A program made the position numbers and the translations under genes. Shown here one piece after another: positions 55,413 through 63,998 of a DNA stretch of 64,000 bases. The DNA comes from Holophagales bacterium. Lineage in GTDB: Bacteria > Acidobacteriota > Thermoanaerobaculia > Multivoradales > Multivoraceae. Each line of letters begins with the position of its first letter. Positions within the stretch are counted from its first letter, which is position 1. The notes below the pieces were generated by a model, which worked only from the letters and a program-made list of their open reading frames with translations, had not been told where the DNA came from and searched no databases. The DNA lies in assembly GCA_009837885.1 (NCBI GenBank), contig VXSP01000013.1, forward strand, positions 1 through 64,000, given 5' to 3'.

Positions 55413-56870
55413 GTGTCGAAGAGCCTCCACCTCCTCCTCACCGCAACCTTCGCAGCAGCGCCCGCGATTGCGGCCGAATCGAACGACTGGCCCGGTTTCC
55501 GCGGTACCGACGGCAGCGGCATCGCCCGTTCCGGCCCCGGCCCGGCGGCCGACCTCGACCTGGACCGCCACCTGCTCTGGAAGGCGAAGATCGAGGGCCG
55601 CGGCCACTCGTCGCCCGTGGTCTCGGACGGCAAGGTGTTCCTGACAACGGCGATCGTGGGCGACGTGATTCCCGGCGCCGGTCCGCCCGAGCACAGCTTC
55701 GGCGGTCAGCCATTTCGCCATCCACAGGCCACCGACGGAAACCGCCATCACACGATGAGGGTGATCGCCCTGGACGCCGAACAGGGCGACCTGCTCTGGT
55801 CCCACACGGCCTACGCGGGACGCGTCTACGACGACCGTCACTCCGATTCCTCCTACGCCTCGCCCACCCCGGTCACCGACGGTGAGCGGGTGTACGCCTA
55901 CTTCGGTTCCGAGGGCGTCTACGCATACACGGTCGACGGTGAGCCGGTATGGGAGAACGACATCGGCGACATCAAGACGGTCGGACTCGGCGTCGGTACC
56001 TCGCCGGTGCTGCACGACGGCCTGCTCATCATCCTGGCCGACGAGGACAGCGGCGACGACTCCTTCATCGTCGCGCTCGATGCGGCCACAGGCGAGGAGG
56101 TCTGGAAGCGCGGCCGGGCGGTGCAGGCGAGCTGGGCAACGCCCGTCCTGGTCGAGCACGACGGACAGAAGCAGTTGCTGACGAGCGGCTACGAGTTCGT
56201 CATCGCCTACGACCCGGCGGACGGCAACGAACTGTGGCGAGCCACCGGGCTCCAGAACAACGCGATCCACATCCCGATGACCGTGGACGACCTGGCCGTG
56301 TTCACGTCCGGGTATCCGGGCAAGATCGCGTTCGCGATCCGCCTCGACAGCCGCGGCGATCTGACATCGCACGAAGTCCCTGCGGTAGAGGACCAGCCAG
56401 GCGACGGAGCGCTGCCCGACGGTACGGCCGGTCGAAGCGATCGACCCGACGGTTCCGACGCCCGAGTCTGGACCTACCGCAAGGGCACGGGCTACGTGCC
56501 CTCGAACCTGCTCTACGACGGGCTCCTCTACCTGACGAACGACGGCGGCGTGATCACCTGCCTCGACGCGCGTACCGGCGAAGTCGTCTACGAGGGAGGC
56601 CGGCTGCCGATTCGCGGCCGCTACTCGGCCTCCATGGTCGGCGGCGGCGGCCGCATCCTGATGGTCAACACGGACGGCGACGCGGCGCTCTTCCGGGCCG
56701 GACGGGAGCATGAGGTGCTCGGCAGCTTCTCCGTCGGCGAGTCGGTCTGGGCGACGCCGGCGATCGTCGGCGACCGGCTGTACATCCGTGGCAGCGAGCA
56801 CCTGTTCGCACTCGGATCGGCATCCAAAGAAGGTGCAACGGCAACCGGGAGCCGCAGCGACGCACCCTGA
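55413..56870 (+). CDS. Exported PQQ-like beta-propeller protein
   Basis: 485 residues, GTG start six bases after AGGAG. Signal peptide ends at PAIAAES. The opening DWPGFRGTDGSGIA is the standard start of exported outer-membrane/periplasmic PQQ-like propeller proteins, followed by blades such as LLWKAKIEGRGHSSPVVSDG, LLWSHTAYAGRVYD and VWKRGRAVQASWATPVLVEH. No PQQ-dehydrogenase active-site residues are obvious, so it is probably a binding or assembly protein rather than an enzyme. It is 16 bp after the tricorn protease gene. Confidence 0.87.
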   Translation: MSKSLHLLLTATFAAAPAIAAESNDWPGFRGTDGSGIARSGPGPAADLDLDRHLLWKAKIEGRGHSSPVVSDGKVFLTTAIVGDVIPGAGPPEHSFGGQPFRHPQATDGNRHHTMRVIALDAEQGDLLWSHTAYAGRVYDDRHSDSSYASPTPVTDGERVYAYFGSEGVYAYTVDGEPVWENDIGDIKTVGLGVGTSPVLHDGLLIILADEDSGDDSFIVALDAATGEEVWKRGRAVQASWATPVLVEHDGQKQLLTSGYEFVIAYDPADGNELWRATGLQNNAIHIPMTVDDLAVFTSGYPGKIAFAIRLDSRGDLTSHEVPAVEDQPGDGALPDGTAGRSDRPDGSDARVWTYRKGTGYVPSNLLYDGLLYLTNDGGVITCLDARTGEVVYEGGRLPIRGRYSASMVGGGGRILMVNTDGDAALFRAGREHEVLGSFSVGESVWATPAIVGDRLYIRGSEHLFALGSASKEGATATGSRSDAP

Positions 56871-56898
56871 TCCCTAGCGCCCCGAGCAACCAGCGTCC

Positions 56899-59088
56899 GT
56901 GAGCCCCGCACGATCCAGCACCGAGCTTCCGGCGACAAGACCCGCCGGACGCGTAGCGGTCCTGCTGCCATGCCTCAACGAGGAAGCGACGATCGGCAGT
57001 GTGGTGGGCCAGTTTCACACCGCCCTGCCCGAGGCGTCCATCTACGTCTGCGACAACGGATCGGAAGATGGCACCGCCGAGGCCGCCCGTAGAGCCGGCG
57101 CCGAGGTCCTCCTCGAGGAGGAACGCGGCAAGGGCCGGGCCGTCCGCCGCCTGTTTCGCGAGGTCGACGCCGACGTCTACCTGATCGCCGACGGCGACGG
57201 CACCTACGACGCCGCCAGCGCCCAACGTCTCGTCTCCACCCTGGCCGGCCGCTACCTGGACATGGTCGTGGCGGTCCGCCGGAGCACGGAGCCCGGCGCC
57301 TACACGCTGGTCCGGCGCTTCGGCAACCGGCTGTTCAGCCTGCTCGCCTGGTGGCGCTGCCACCGGACGGTGCGGGACCTGCTCTCCGGCTACCGGGCCT
57401 TCTCCCGCCGGTACGTCGACGCCTTCCCCGCCCGCTCGGACGGCTTCGAGGTCGAGACCGAGATGACCCTGTTCGCCGCCTCGGCGGGCATGGCCTGGGA
57501 CGAGATCGAGTGCCTCTACTTCGCCCGCCCGCAAGGGTCGCGAAGCAAACTGCACGCCTTCCGGGACGGTTTCCGCATCCTCCGAACGCTGCTCTGGATG
57601 CCTGCCGCGGCCGCCGGTGAGCGTCGCCTCGGCGGGTTGCGGGCCGCCGTCCTGGTGGCCGCGGTGACGATCGTCGCCACTGCGCTCTTCCTGGCCATGA
57701 ACTGGCTCGCGGTTAGCGGCGATCCAGAGCCCGTCGCCGACGCTCTACGGGCCTCGCTCGAGCACCCCGACCGCACGCTCGAGGACTCCGCCGAGCGCTT
57801 CAACGACTGCCTGCTGAGCCTGATGGCGCTCGACCGCGGCGGAACGCTGGTCGAACGCACCGTCTCACCCCGGCGCGTGTACCGCTATACGCGGCCCCAG
57901 CGACCCTGCGACGCCCTCGAGCAGCGCCTGAGCGAGGGCGCGGTGGACGATTCGGACTACCTGACCGTCTTCTACCACCAGTACTGGGCCGGCCAGCGGG
58001 TGATGCTGCAGTGGCTGCTGCCGCCACTCGGCGTCGATGGCCTGAGGCGTATGCTGCGGGTGCTGACGTTCGGCCTGCTCGGGCTCGGGTTCTTCGCCGC
58101 ACTGACGCGCTCGGTCCTGCTCTTCACCGGGCGCGAGCCCGAGGGCGGTTCTCACGAGAGCGACGGCGACTCGAAACGCTGGCGCGAGAACCTCTTCCAG
58201 GCGATAGCCCTCGCCGCGCTCTTCCTCTGCCTGTTCCTGTTCCTCGACCTGGATCGTCGCGCCGGGAGTTTCACCACCGGCGCCTCGAACGTACTGACCC
58301 TCGCCCTGCTCATTGCCGTGCCCGTGCTAGGGATCGCCAACTGGAAACCGGGACGCCAGGTCCTCCTCTTCGCCGGGTTCGGCGCCGCGATCGCCTACCA
58401 CGAGCTTCTCTTCGGCAGCGCCTTGATCGGGCTGGCCTGCGTGCTCCTCGCACTCGCCACGGCGCCGCCCCCCGCCCAGGCCACGGTCGCGGTCGCGCGC
58501 GACTGGTGGCGCGCCCTCTACTTGCGCTGCGGCGGCGCCTACGCCAGTTGCCTGAGCGCCGTCTTCCTGCTCCGCGTCGTGATCGCCGAGTTCGTGTTCC
58601 AGGAGCCGGTGCTGTTCAAGTTCTGGGACCAGCTCACGCACCGGCTCTACGGAGCGTCCCGCAGCTCGATCCACCCGGACATCGACCCCTTCTACGCCTC
58701 CCGGCCCACCGTGGAGAGGTTCCTCGAACGGGTCGGGAACAACCTCGGCACCGTCGGTTTCGGTTCGAGCGCCGTCGCCTTCATCCTGATCGGCGGCGCC
58801 GCGCTGACCCTGGTCGCCGGCACCGTCTTCGTCCTGCAGAAGCGGCGTTCCCTGGAAGAGCCCTGGCGCTGGCTCGGCATCCTCGCCGCCGGATGGTGCG
58901 TCCCCGCGTGGTTCGTCGTCTTCTCCGCCCACACGATGGCGCACGTCCCGGTGATCGTCCGCCTGCTGGCGCTGCCCTACGCGGCGGCGGCGATCCTGAT
59001 CGTGGGCGTGGCGGTGTTCGGCCGGCGGTCTGTGGTCATTGGAAATCTCGGAGTCGAGACAGGGGAAATCTCGGAGTCGGAAAGCTGA
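56899..59088 (+). CDS. GT2 glycosyltransferase fused to a multi-span membrane domain
   Basis: 729 residues, GTG start. Residues 15-240 are a dolichyl-phosphate-sugar-synthase-like GT2: VAVLLPCLNEEATIGSVVGQ, VCDNGSEDGTAEAARRAGA, the metal motif LIADGDGTYDAASA, LLSGYRAFSRRYVDAFP. Residues about 240-715 carry many hydrophobic helices (AVLVAAVTIVATALFLAMNW, ALFLCLFLFLDLD). One large loop between the first and later helices is soluble. It probably moves a sugar from a nucleotide donor to polyprenyl phosphate and may help flip it. The last 15 codons run into a direct repeat, so the C-terminus may have been altered by repeat growth. Confidence 0.85.
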   Translation: MSPARSSTELPATRPAGRVAVLLPCLNEEATIGSVVGQFHTALPEASIYVCDNGSEDGTAEAARRAGAEVLLEEERGKGRAVRRLFREVDADVYLIADGDGTYDAASAQRLVSTLAGRYLDMVVAVRRSTEPGAYTLVRRFGNRLFSLLAWWRCHRTVRDLLSGYRAFSRRYVDAFPARSDGFEVETEMTLFAASAGMAWDEIECLYFARPQGSRSKLHAFRDGFRILRTLLWMPAAAAGERRLGGLRAAVLVAAVTIVATALFLAMNWLAVSGDPEPVADALRASLEHPDRTLEDSAERFNDCLLSLMALDRGGTLVERTVSPRRVYRYTRPQRPCDALEQRLSEGAVDDSDYLTVFYHQYWAGQRVMLQWLLPPLGVDGLRRMLRVLTFGLLGLGFFAALTRSVLLFTGREPEGGSHESDGDSKRWRENLFQAIALAALFLCLFLFLDLDRRAGSFTTGASNVLTLALLIAVPVLGIANWKPGRQVLLFAGFGAAIAYHELLFGSALIGLACVLLALATAPPPAQATVAVARDWWRALYLRCGGAYASCLSAVFLLRVVIAEFVFQEPVLFKFWDQLTHRLYGASRSSIHPDIDPFYASRPTVERFLERVGNNLGTVGFGSSAVAFILIGGAALTLVAGTVFVLQKRRSLEEPWRWLGILAAGWCVPAWFVVFSAHTMAHVPVIVRLLALPYAAAAILIVGVAVFGRRSVVIGNLGVETGEISESES

Positions 59089-59124
59089 AATCTCGAAGTC
59101 GAGAGAGAAGGAATCTCGAAGTCG
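59042..59124 (+). repeat. Four-copy degenerate direct repeat at the end of the glycosyltransferase gene
   Basis: GAAATCTCGGAGTCG at 59042 and 59064, GAAATCTCGAAGTCG at 59087 and GAATCTCGAAGTCG at 59111. Spacing is 22-24 bp, about two helix turns. The first two copies are inside the glycosyltransferase reading frame, the last two between it and DUF2442; an operator is possible. Confidence 0.8.
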
Positions 59125-59164
59125 GGCGACCGGAACATGCGGGATAGGATCGCGCCGATCAACG

Positions 59165-59449
59165 ATGACCCGACCAGTCGAAGTCGAACCGCGCAAGGGA
59201 TTCAGGCTCTGGCTCCGATTCTCGGACGGTGCCGAGGGAGTCGTTGACCTCTCCCGTCTTGCCGGCAGGGGCGTTTTCCGGTGCTGGGACGCCGCGGACA
59301 TCTTCGACGCGGTACGTGTGGCCAAGCATGGCTCCGTCGTGTGGGGCGACGACGTGGAGCTATGCCCCGACGCGCTGTATCTCCAGGTCACCGGAAAGGC
59401 GGTCGACGAACTGATGCCAGGAGCTGCTCATCGCGTGCACGATGCCTGA
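59165..59449 (+). CDS. DUF2442 protein
   Basis: 94 residues from ATG at 59165 (the track ORF starts in the repeat region). DUF2442 features: VEVEPRKGFRLWLRFSDGAE, VDLSRLAGRGVFRCW, and the C-terminal WGDDVELCPDALYLQVTG. The family is commonly found beside DUF4160 genes, as here, in pairs that look like toxin-antitoxin modules. The stop overlaps the DUF4160 start by 8 bases. Function unproven. Confidence 0.88.
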   Translation: MTRPVEVEPRKGFRLWLRFSDGAEGVVDLSRLAGRGVFRCWDAADIFDAVRVAKHGSVVWGDDVELCPDALYLQVTGKAVDELMPGAAHRVHDA

Positions 59450-59702
59450 GCTTTGCCGCTTCTACGGGATCATCATCCGTCTGTACTTCGACGACCACGC
59501 GCCGCCTCACTTTCACGCCAGCTACGGTGGAGATGAGGCCGTCGTGGAGATCGCTACGCTTGCCGTGATTCACGGATACCTTCCGAATCGCGCACGAGGC
59601 CTCGTTCGCGAATGGGCGCTGTTGCACCAAGAGGAACTCCACGAGGCCTGGACGAAAGCGAAGCAACTCCAGCCGCCGGGGAAGATCGACCCTCTGCCGT
59701 AG
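59442..59702 (+). CDS. DUF4160 protein
   Basis: 86 residues. Signature of the family: LCRFYGIIIRLYFDDHAPPH then FHASYGGDEAVVEI, and HGYLPNRARGLVREWALLHQ. Paired with DUF2442 through an 8-base overlap; the pair is sometimes listed as a candidate toxin-antitoxin module, with DUF4160 as the possible toxin. The next gene begins 21 bp later, so all three may be co-transcribed. Confidence 0.9.
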   Translation: MPELCRFYGIIIRLYFDDHAPPHFHASYGGDEAVVEIATLAVIHGYLPNRARGLVREWALLHQEELHEAWTKAKQLQPPGKIDPLP

Positions 59703-59723
59703 ACCACTCACGAGAAACACTGC

Positions 59724-62444
59724 ATGCCATCCGAGCTGCCGGACACGATCCGGCCACTGCTTCAGCCAACCGAGCGCTTGACCTCACTCAGGCTCTGGCG
59801 GGCCCTAACGGGGGATGACCGCGCAAGAGCTGCAAGCGTGGCTCTCGCGTCGGACGAGACCGCCCATCGCGCGGCCCTGATCCGAGCCGTTTCCAGCGCA
59901 AAGAACTTCCGGCCCAAGACGGTCGAGAGGTGGCCCGACCAGAAGATCGCCAACGAGGTGCGTGCACCCATGCTCGCCGACGCCGCGCTGGCAAACCGCC
60001 TGCTCGAGGCCTTCGGCGAGGGCGGCTACCCGGAAGTGCATGCCGAGTTCGAGGAGCGAATCGCCCGGAACGAGGACGGTGAGGTTTCCGACGAAGCAGC
60101 GCGAGAAACAGCTACCCACCTGGTCGACCGGTTTGGTGAGAGGGATGCGATCGTCTTTCTCTTGACCACCAGCCTCGCCGACCGTCCGCTGGCACGGGCC
60201 CTGCGCGGCTGGTTCGCCGACTTCGAGGTCGAAGCTGACCAAGAGCCGTCCACGACCGAAGAAGCGCCCGAAAAAGACGACGCCGAAGACGACACGTCTG
60301 AAACTGGCCAGGAGCCCGATCGCCAAGAGGAGTTCACGACCCTCGACCGTCTCCTGATCCTGGCGGCCGTGGATGCAAGGCAGGACGTTCTGGGAGCCGA
60401 GCGTGAAGATGCAATCGACGACGCAGTCGGCGAGTTGCTTCAACTCAGCGGGCGCCGTCATCGGTCCTACTTCCACGTGGGCTTTAGGGATGCCCTGTTC
60501 AACCGTCCCTTGGGTGAGGAGATCCCAGCCGAGAACGAGGCTCGACTTCGCTGGTACTGGAACGGTGCGATTCAGGGGCTCGCTCGAACCAAGTCCTGGG
60601 AGCGAATCGTCAGCGTCTACAACGACAAGGCCCCGGTAAAGGAGCTGGGAAACGGCGAAGACGCGCCCTCCCGTCAGGCCGCACGCCACATAGTGACCGC
60701 CCTAGAGCAGCAGGGACGATGGTTCGAGATCCCCGACTTCTTGCAGCCGCGGGGCGTGACCCCGGATTTGTTCTCTTCAATCCTGAGCACGGCCGCGCAA
60801 CTACTGAGAGACGACGTTCGTGCCTCGCGGGTTCAGCCGTTGCTGGACATCCTCGATCAGGCACGGCCTCGCCTTCAGCGAGCTAGGGGAAGGCCCAGGA
60901 ACTTCCATCTGTTCATCGCGGCTGATCGGTGCGTGGCTCGCTGCCTGCAGCAGCTTGGCGAGTTCGACGCTGCGCGTCGCCGGCTGCGGGATGCTGTTCG
61001 TTCTGCGGACAGTCGTCCCGGCCTCACGGCAGCCCTGGAGACGGATCTCGGCCTAGTAGAGGGTGCGTTTCGCTCCCTAGCAGACGTTCAACTGCCACAC
61101 GATTCAGGCGATCTGGACTCTTTCGCCAGCCGACTGCGAGGCACCAAGCGGCGCTTCGAGCCAGCGCGCGGAAGCGGGGTTCACGGCCCCGCCCGCTACT
61201 GTCTTGGGGTCCTCGAGTTGATTGCCGGCGACTATGAGGCCGCCGACCGTCACTTCGGGAGAGCCAGAGGACTTCTCCAACGGAACCCTGCCCGATTCTC
61301 GCCCGACGCGTATCCTCCCGAGTTCCTCGCCCGCATTGGTCTCTACGAGGGAATCGCCAAGCTTCTGGCGGCGCCAACGGACGACCGGCTGGTGCACGCT
61401 GCGGACCTGCTCACGGACAGCCTGAAGGAAGGCGGTCGAGTTCCGCGGTACTTTGTCGAGAAGGTGTGTGAACACCTCAGTCTCGCGCCTAGCGGGAGCA
61501 GCGAGCCGGTCCTGCTCGCCCTTCTGGAAGAGGCTGACGATCACCTTCTCGACACGTTGGTTGGGGGGACCAGGGAACCTGCACTCCTGAAACCGCTGGC
61601 GAAGAAGTTCTTGGCGCGGGCCAAGAGACCTGCTCGGGGCAGAGAAGAAGAGGCTGCCGATTACCGGGCCGCACTCGAATGCCACCTTGCGGCCGGTCAG
61701 GAAGGAAGTGCCGAAGCCGCGCTCGACCGCCTTGAGGAACTCGCTTTGGAAGGCACTGGCGCAAACGAGTTTCTCGCGCTACTCACGACGGAAGACTGCG
61801 GACGGCTACCTTGGCTACCCGAAGAGGCCGCAGTGGCCGTCGCACACGTCCTGGCGAGCCGGGGGAACTACGAAGAGGCCGCGTCAGGGCTAAGGGATCG
61901 CTTCCATCGTTACGCAACGGGGGCCGAGAGTGGTGACCGTGAAGCCCTCGACTCGGCTGCGGGGATCATTGGGCGGATCCGTGGCTACGGCTTGCCAGAG
62001 AAGTGGTGGGCCGACTTGGAGCGTCGGTACAAAGCCATCCGAGCCGAACAGCAACCGTCGGCACCCGACCGCCCGGCGGGGCCAAGGGCAGGCAGGCCCG
62101 TCACTGTCCTTGTCGTCGGAGGGAACGAGATTCAGTCCCGGGATGCCGAACGAGTAAGGCAGAAGGTGTGGCAAGCCGACCCAGGCATCAACGTGGACTT
62201 CGTCCATTCCGGATGGACATCGAACTGGAGCAAGCACCTGGAGGACGTCAAGCACAAGCTGGACAACGGGTGCCATGCCTTGGTCCTGCTCAGGTTCATG
62301 AGAACCCAACTGGGAAGGAAGGTGCGCGCCGAGTGCGGCCGACGCGATGTTCAGTGGCGTTTCTGCTGGAGTGGCGGCCAAAGCGGCATCATCGAGGCTG
62401 TTCATCGCGCCGCGGACGCCGGCAGGCAGGCAGCCCACAGTTGA
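59724..62444 (+). CDS. Large helical-repeat protein with DUF2325-like C-terminal domain, unknown function
   Basis: 906 residues, no signal peptide or membrane segment. Residues 1-165 are helical; 170-205 are a very acidic linker (EEAPEKDDAEDDTSETGQEP); about 210-770 are helical TPR-like repeats (LQQLGEFDAARRRLRDAVRS, LIAGDYEAADRHFGRARGLL, LASRGNYEEAASGLRDRFHR). Residues 792-895 form an alpha/beta domain starting VTVLVVGGNEIQSRDAERV with a strand at HALVLLRFMRTQLGRKVRAE and FCWSGGQSGIIEAVH, reminiscent of DUF2325. I do not recognise the whole protein. Codon use is less GC-biased than the core genes. It follows the DUF2442/DUF4160 pair by 21 bp. Confidence 0.8.
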   Translation: MPSELPDTIRPLLQPTERLTSLRLWRALTGDDRARAASVALASDETAHRAALIRAVSSAKNFRPKTVERWPDQKIANEVRAPMLADAALANRLLEAFGEGGYPEVHAEFEERIARNEDGEVSDEAARETATHLVDRFGERDAIVFLLTTSLADRPLARALRGWFADFEVEADQEPSTTEEAPEKDDAEDDTSETGQEPDRQEEFTTLDRLLILAAVDARQDVLGAEREDAIDDAVGELLQLSGRRHRSYFHVGFRDALFNRPLGEEIPAENEARLRWYWNGAIQGLARTKSWERIVSVYNDKAPVKELGNGEDAPSRQAARHIVTALEQQGRWFEIPDFLQPRGVTPDLFSSILSTAAQLLRDDVRASRVQPLLDILDQARPRLQRARGRPRNFHLFIAADRCVARCLQQLGEFDAARRRLRDAVRSADSRPGLTAALETDLGLVEGAFRSLADVQLPHDSGDLDSFASRLRGTKRRFEPARGSGVHGPARYCLGVLELIAGDYEAADRHFGRARGLLQRNPARFSPDAYPPEFLARIGLYEGIAKLLAAPTDDRLVHAADLLTDSLKEGGRVPRYFVEKVCEHLSLAPSGSSEPVLLALLEEADDHLLDTLVGGTREPALLKPLAKKFLARAKRPARGREEEAADYRAALECHLAAGQEGSAEAALDRLEELALEGTGANEFLALLTTEDCGRLPWLPEEAAVAVAHVLASRGNYEEAASGLRDRFHRYATGAESGDREALDSAAGIIGRIRGYGLPEKWWADLERRYKAIRAEQQPSAPDRPAGPRAGRPVTVLVVGGNEIQSRDAERVRQKVWQADPGINVDFVHSGWTSNWSKHLEDVKHKLDNGCHALVLLRFMRTQLGRKVRAECGRRDVQWRFCWSGGQSGIIEAVHRAADAGRQAAHS

Positions 62445-62648
62445 CCCGCGGCTGCCCGCCTCAGGCCGGTCCCAAGCCATCCCTCTGGACCCGGCAATAA
62501 GTCGTGAGTCACTCCAGCCCAGCCAGTTGCCAGGTCCGCGAGAGCGCGCCTGTGCCGGCCGAAGGCTCGTGCCCGCGGGATTGGGCAGTTAGACCTCGCC
62601 CTCACGCCGATCAGGACTGGCCAAGCCGTCGGAGGAGCCGTGGATCAC

Positions 62649-63329
62649 CTATCTTCTTCTAGCAAAGAAAGCGAGGAACGCCGGGAAACAGAGGGCTCCA
62701 AGGACAACCATCACAAACGTACCGAGGGTCAAGAACTCAAAGCCATCGCGGGCCTTTCTGCCTATCCAACTATCGAACGCATCCACCTTCGGGGAGGAGC
62801 GGTACTGCCTTGAGCGGACATACTCGTTCAGTCGTTCTGTACGCCATGCATACGCCGCAGCGTCATGTGCTTTGAGCGCTTCTTTGGCACTGACAGGTGG
62901 GAAGTACTGAAGCTGGTTGTTTCGGGTCGACCGTAGTCCTCGTTCAGTGGTCTCTTGGGCCGCAAGGCTCAGCCGATAGGCACGGTCGTTCTCGCGAAGC
63001 TCATGCGCAAGTCGTGCCGCCTCAAGTGCTTTCGCCGCAGCTTGACTAGCGCTACGCCATGCGTCCTCACGATCTTTCGTTGTAGTTCCGACATCTAGAC
63101 GCACTGCCTCATATCTCTCAAGAACCAACGACGCCAGTCGATGCTGGTTGGCGGCTCTTGCACAGCTATGTTCGTAGTCGGCACAGGCTGCGGTGAACAA
63201 TAGAGTCGCGAGGATCGCCACACCGACCCTACAGAGATCGGCTCCGGGAACGGAGGTGGGCCCGCCTGCGTCGGAGTTCCCTCCCCGACGACTTGTCTCG
63301 CGAGCGGAGTGCCGCGCGTTCCCCGTCAT
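62649..63329 (-). CDS. Hypothetical membrane protein, lower-GC gene
   Basis: 226 residues. One N-terminal hydrophobic stretch (VGVAILATLLFTAAC) that could be a signal or lipobox-like anchor (TAAC), a charged helical middle (AAKALEAARLAHELRENDRA), and a C-terminal helix (LGTFVMVVLGALCFPAFLAFF). Base composition is visibly less GC than the rest of the window, suggesting recent acquisition. I recognise no family. It converges on the 906-residue gene; the 204-bp gap 62445-62648 shows nothing else. Confidence 0.65.
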   Translation of the reverse strand: MTGNARHSARETSRRGGNSDAGGPTSVPGADLCRVGVAILATLLFTAACADYEHSCARAANQHRLASLVLERYEAVRLDVGTTTKDREDAWRSASQAAAKALEAARLAHELRENDRAYRLSLAAQETTERGLRSTRNNQLQYFPPVSAKEALKAHDAAAYAWRTERLNEYVRSRQYRSSPKVDAFDSWIGRKARDGFEFLTLGTFVMVVLGALCFPAFLAFFARRR

Positions 63330-63450
63330 GGCCGTTACCCTACTCTCGACCTCGGGCAGCCGGTCGGTCTAGTTGCGCGACCCTCCGCAACTCCGACCAG
63401 CGGGGCGTCGACCTCGGAGTCGCCAACGTCCGTGTCGCGGTCGAGCCTAG

Positions 63451-63669
63451 TCAGTCATCGCCCTTCCCGCGCGCAGCCTGTCGTGCTTCGGGCCGCTCTA
63501 CACTTGAACACCCAGTGACGACCTCCCGCGCTACCTCCTCTAGAGTGTGAACTCGCCCGGCGTCGAGGTCCTCATACCCCTCGCCCAGAAGGCGTTTGCC
63601 TTCCTCGCTGAGGCTCTCATCGTCCTCGGGCGCTTCCATCAGATGTTTGGAGAACGCTCGCGCAGTCAT
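63451..63669 (-). CDS. Small antitoxin-like protein
   Basis: 72 residues: MTARAFSKHLMEAPEDDESLSEEGKRLLGE and the helix HTLEEVAREVVTG. The acidic helix followed by an EDLDAGRVHTLEEV segment resembles C-terminal parts of RelB/ParD-type antitoxins. No RelE/ParE-like toxin gene lies directly downstream (63330-63450), so it is an orphan or the toxin was lost. Its ATG overlaps the TGA that ends the upstream short reading frame (ATGA). Confidence 0.5.
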   Translation of the reverse strand: MTARAFSKHLMEAPEDDESLSEEGKRLLGEGYEDLDAGRVHTLEEVAREVVTGCSSVERPEARQAARGKGDD

Positions 63670-63794
63670 CGCCTCGCCTCCCGAAGTACGCCCGCCTGCA
63701 CCATGGTCAGCAACGCTGAGAGGTGCGTCTTGCCTTCGCCGATCTTCACGTAGCGAGTCAACTTCTCAGTTGGCAGCGACGAACCAGACTCCGC
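63666..63794 (-). other. Coding-like continuation after an in-frame TAG, ends overlapping next gene
   Basis: The same frame as the 67-residue gene continues after its TAG for about 40 codons (SSLPTEKLTRYVKIGEGKTH then LSALLTMVQAGVLREARR) to a TGA that overlaps the ATG of the 72-residue gene. This looks like coding sequence, either a separate tiny gene (a TTG could start it) or the severed tail of a longer protein. Confidence 0.35.
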
Positions 63795-63998
63795 CTACGA
63801 AGCTTCGTCGTCTTCGTACAACGCCGGATCCGGGTCGACCTCCACCATCTTGCCGTTCTCCACGACGAGGACGCCCGTGCCGTGCCGATGAGCATCCCGG
63901 TGCGCGCGACGGACGGCCCGCTCCATCGCCGCGGGTACCGCCTGCATGTCGGGATCGTCGAGCTTCAACACGGGAAGCCGTTCTTTCGCCGCGCTCAC
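63795..63998 (-). CDS. Small hypothetical protein near the right edge
   Basis: 67 residues if it starts at GTG 63998; the true start may lie outside the window. Charged helical middle (AAMERAVRRAHRDAHRHGTG) then VLVVENGKMVEVDPDP, a pattern seen in small antitoxin-type proteins. No family recognised. The TAG stop is followed by continuing open frame. Confidence 0.45.
   Translation of the reverse strand: MSAAKERLPVLKLDDPDMQAVPAAMERAVRRAHRDAHRHGTGVLVVENGKMVEVDPDPALYEDDEAS

Noticed and set aside
59042-59124. CRISPR-like short direct repeats
   Set aside because: Repeat unit is only 15 bp with 7-9 bp between, and partly inside a coding region.
63330-63450. RelE/ParE-like toxin after the antitoxin-like gene
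   Set aside because: Reading all three minus frames here gives early stops and no toxin-like motifs.
63795-63797. Pyrrolysine or stop-codon read-through at the TAG
   Set aside because: No supporting hairpin or homologue knowledge; a nonsense mutation or separate small ORF is simpler.
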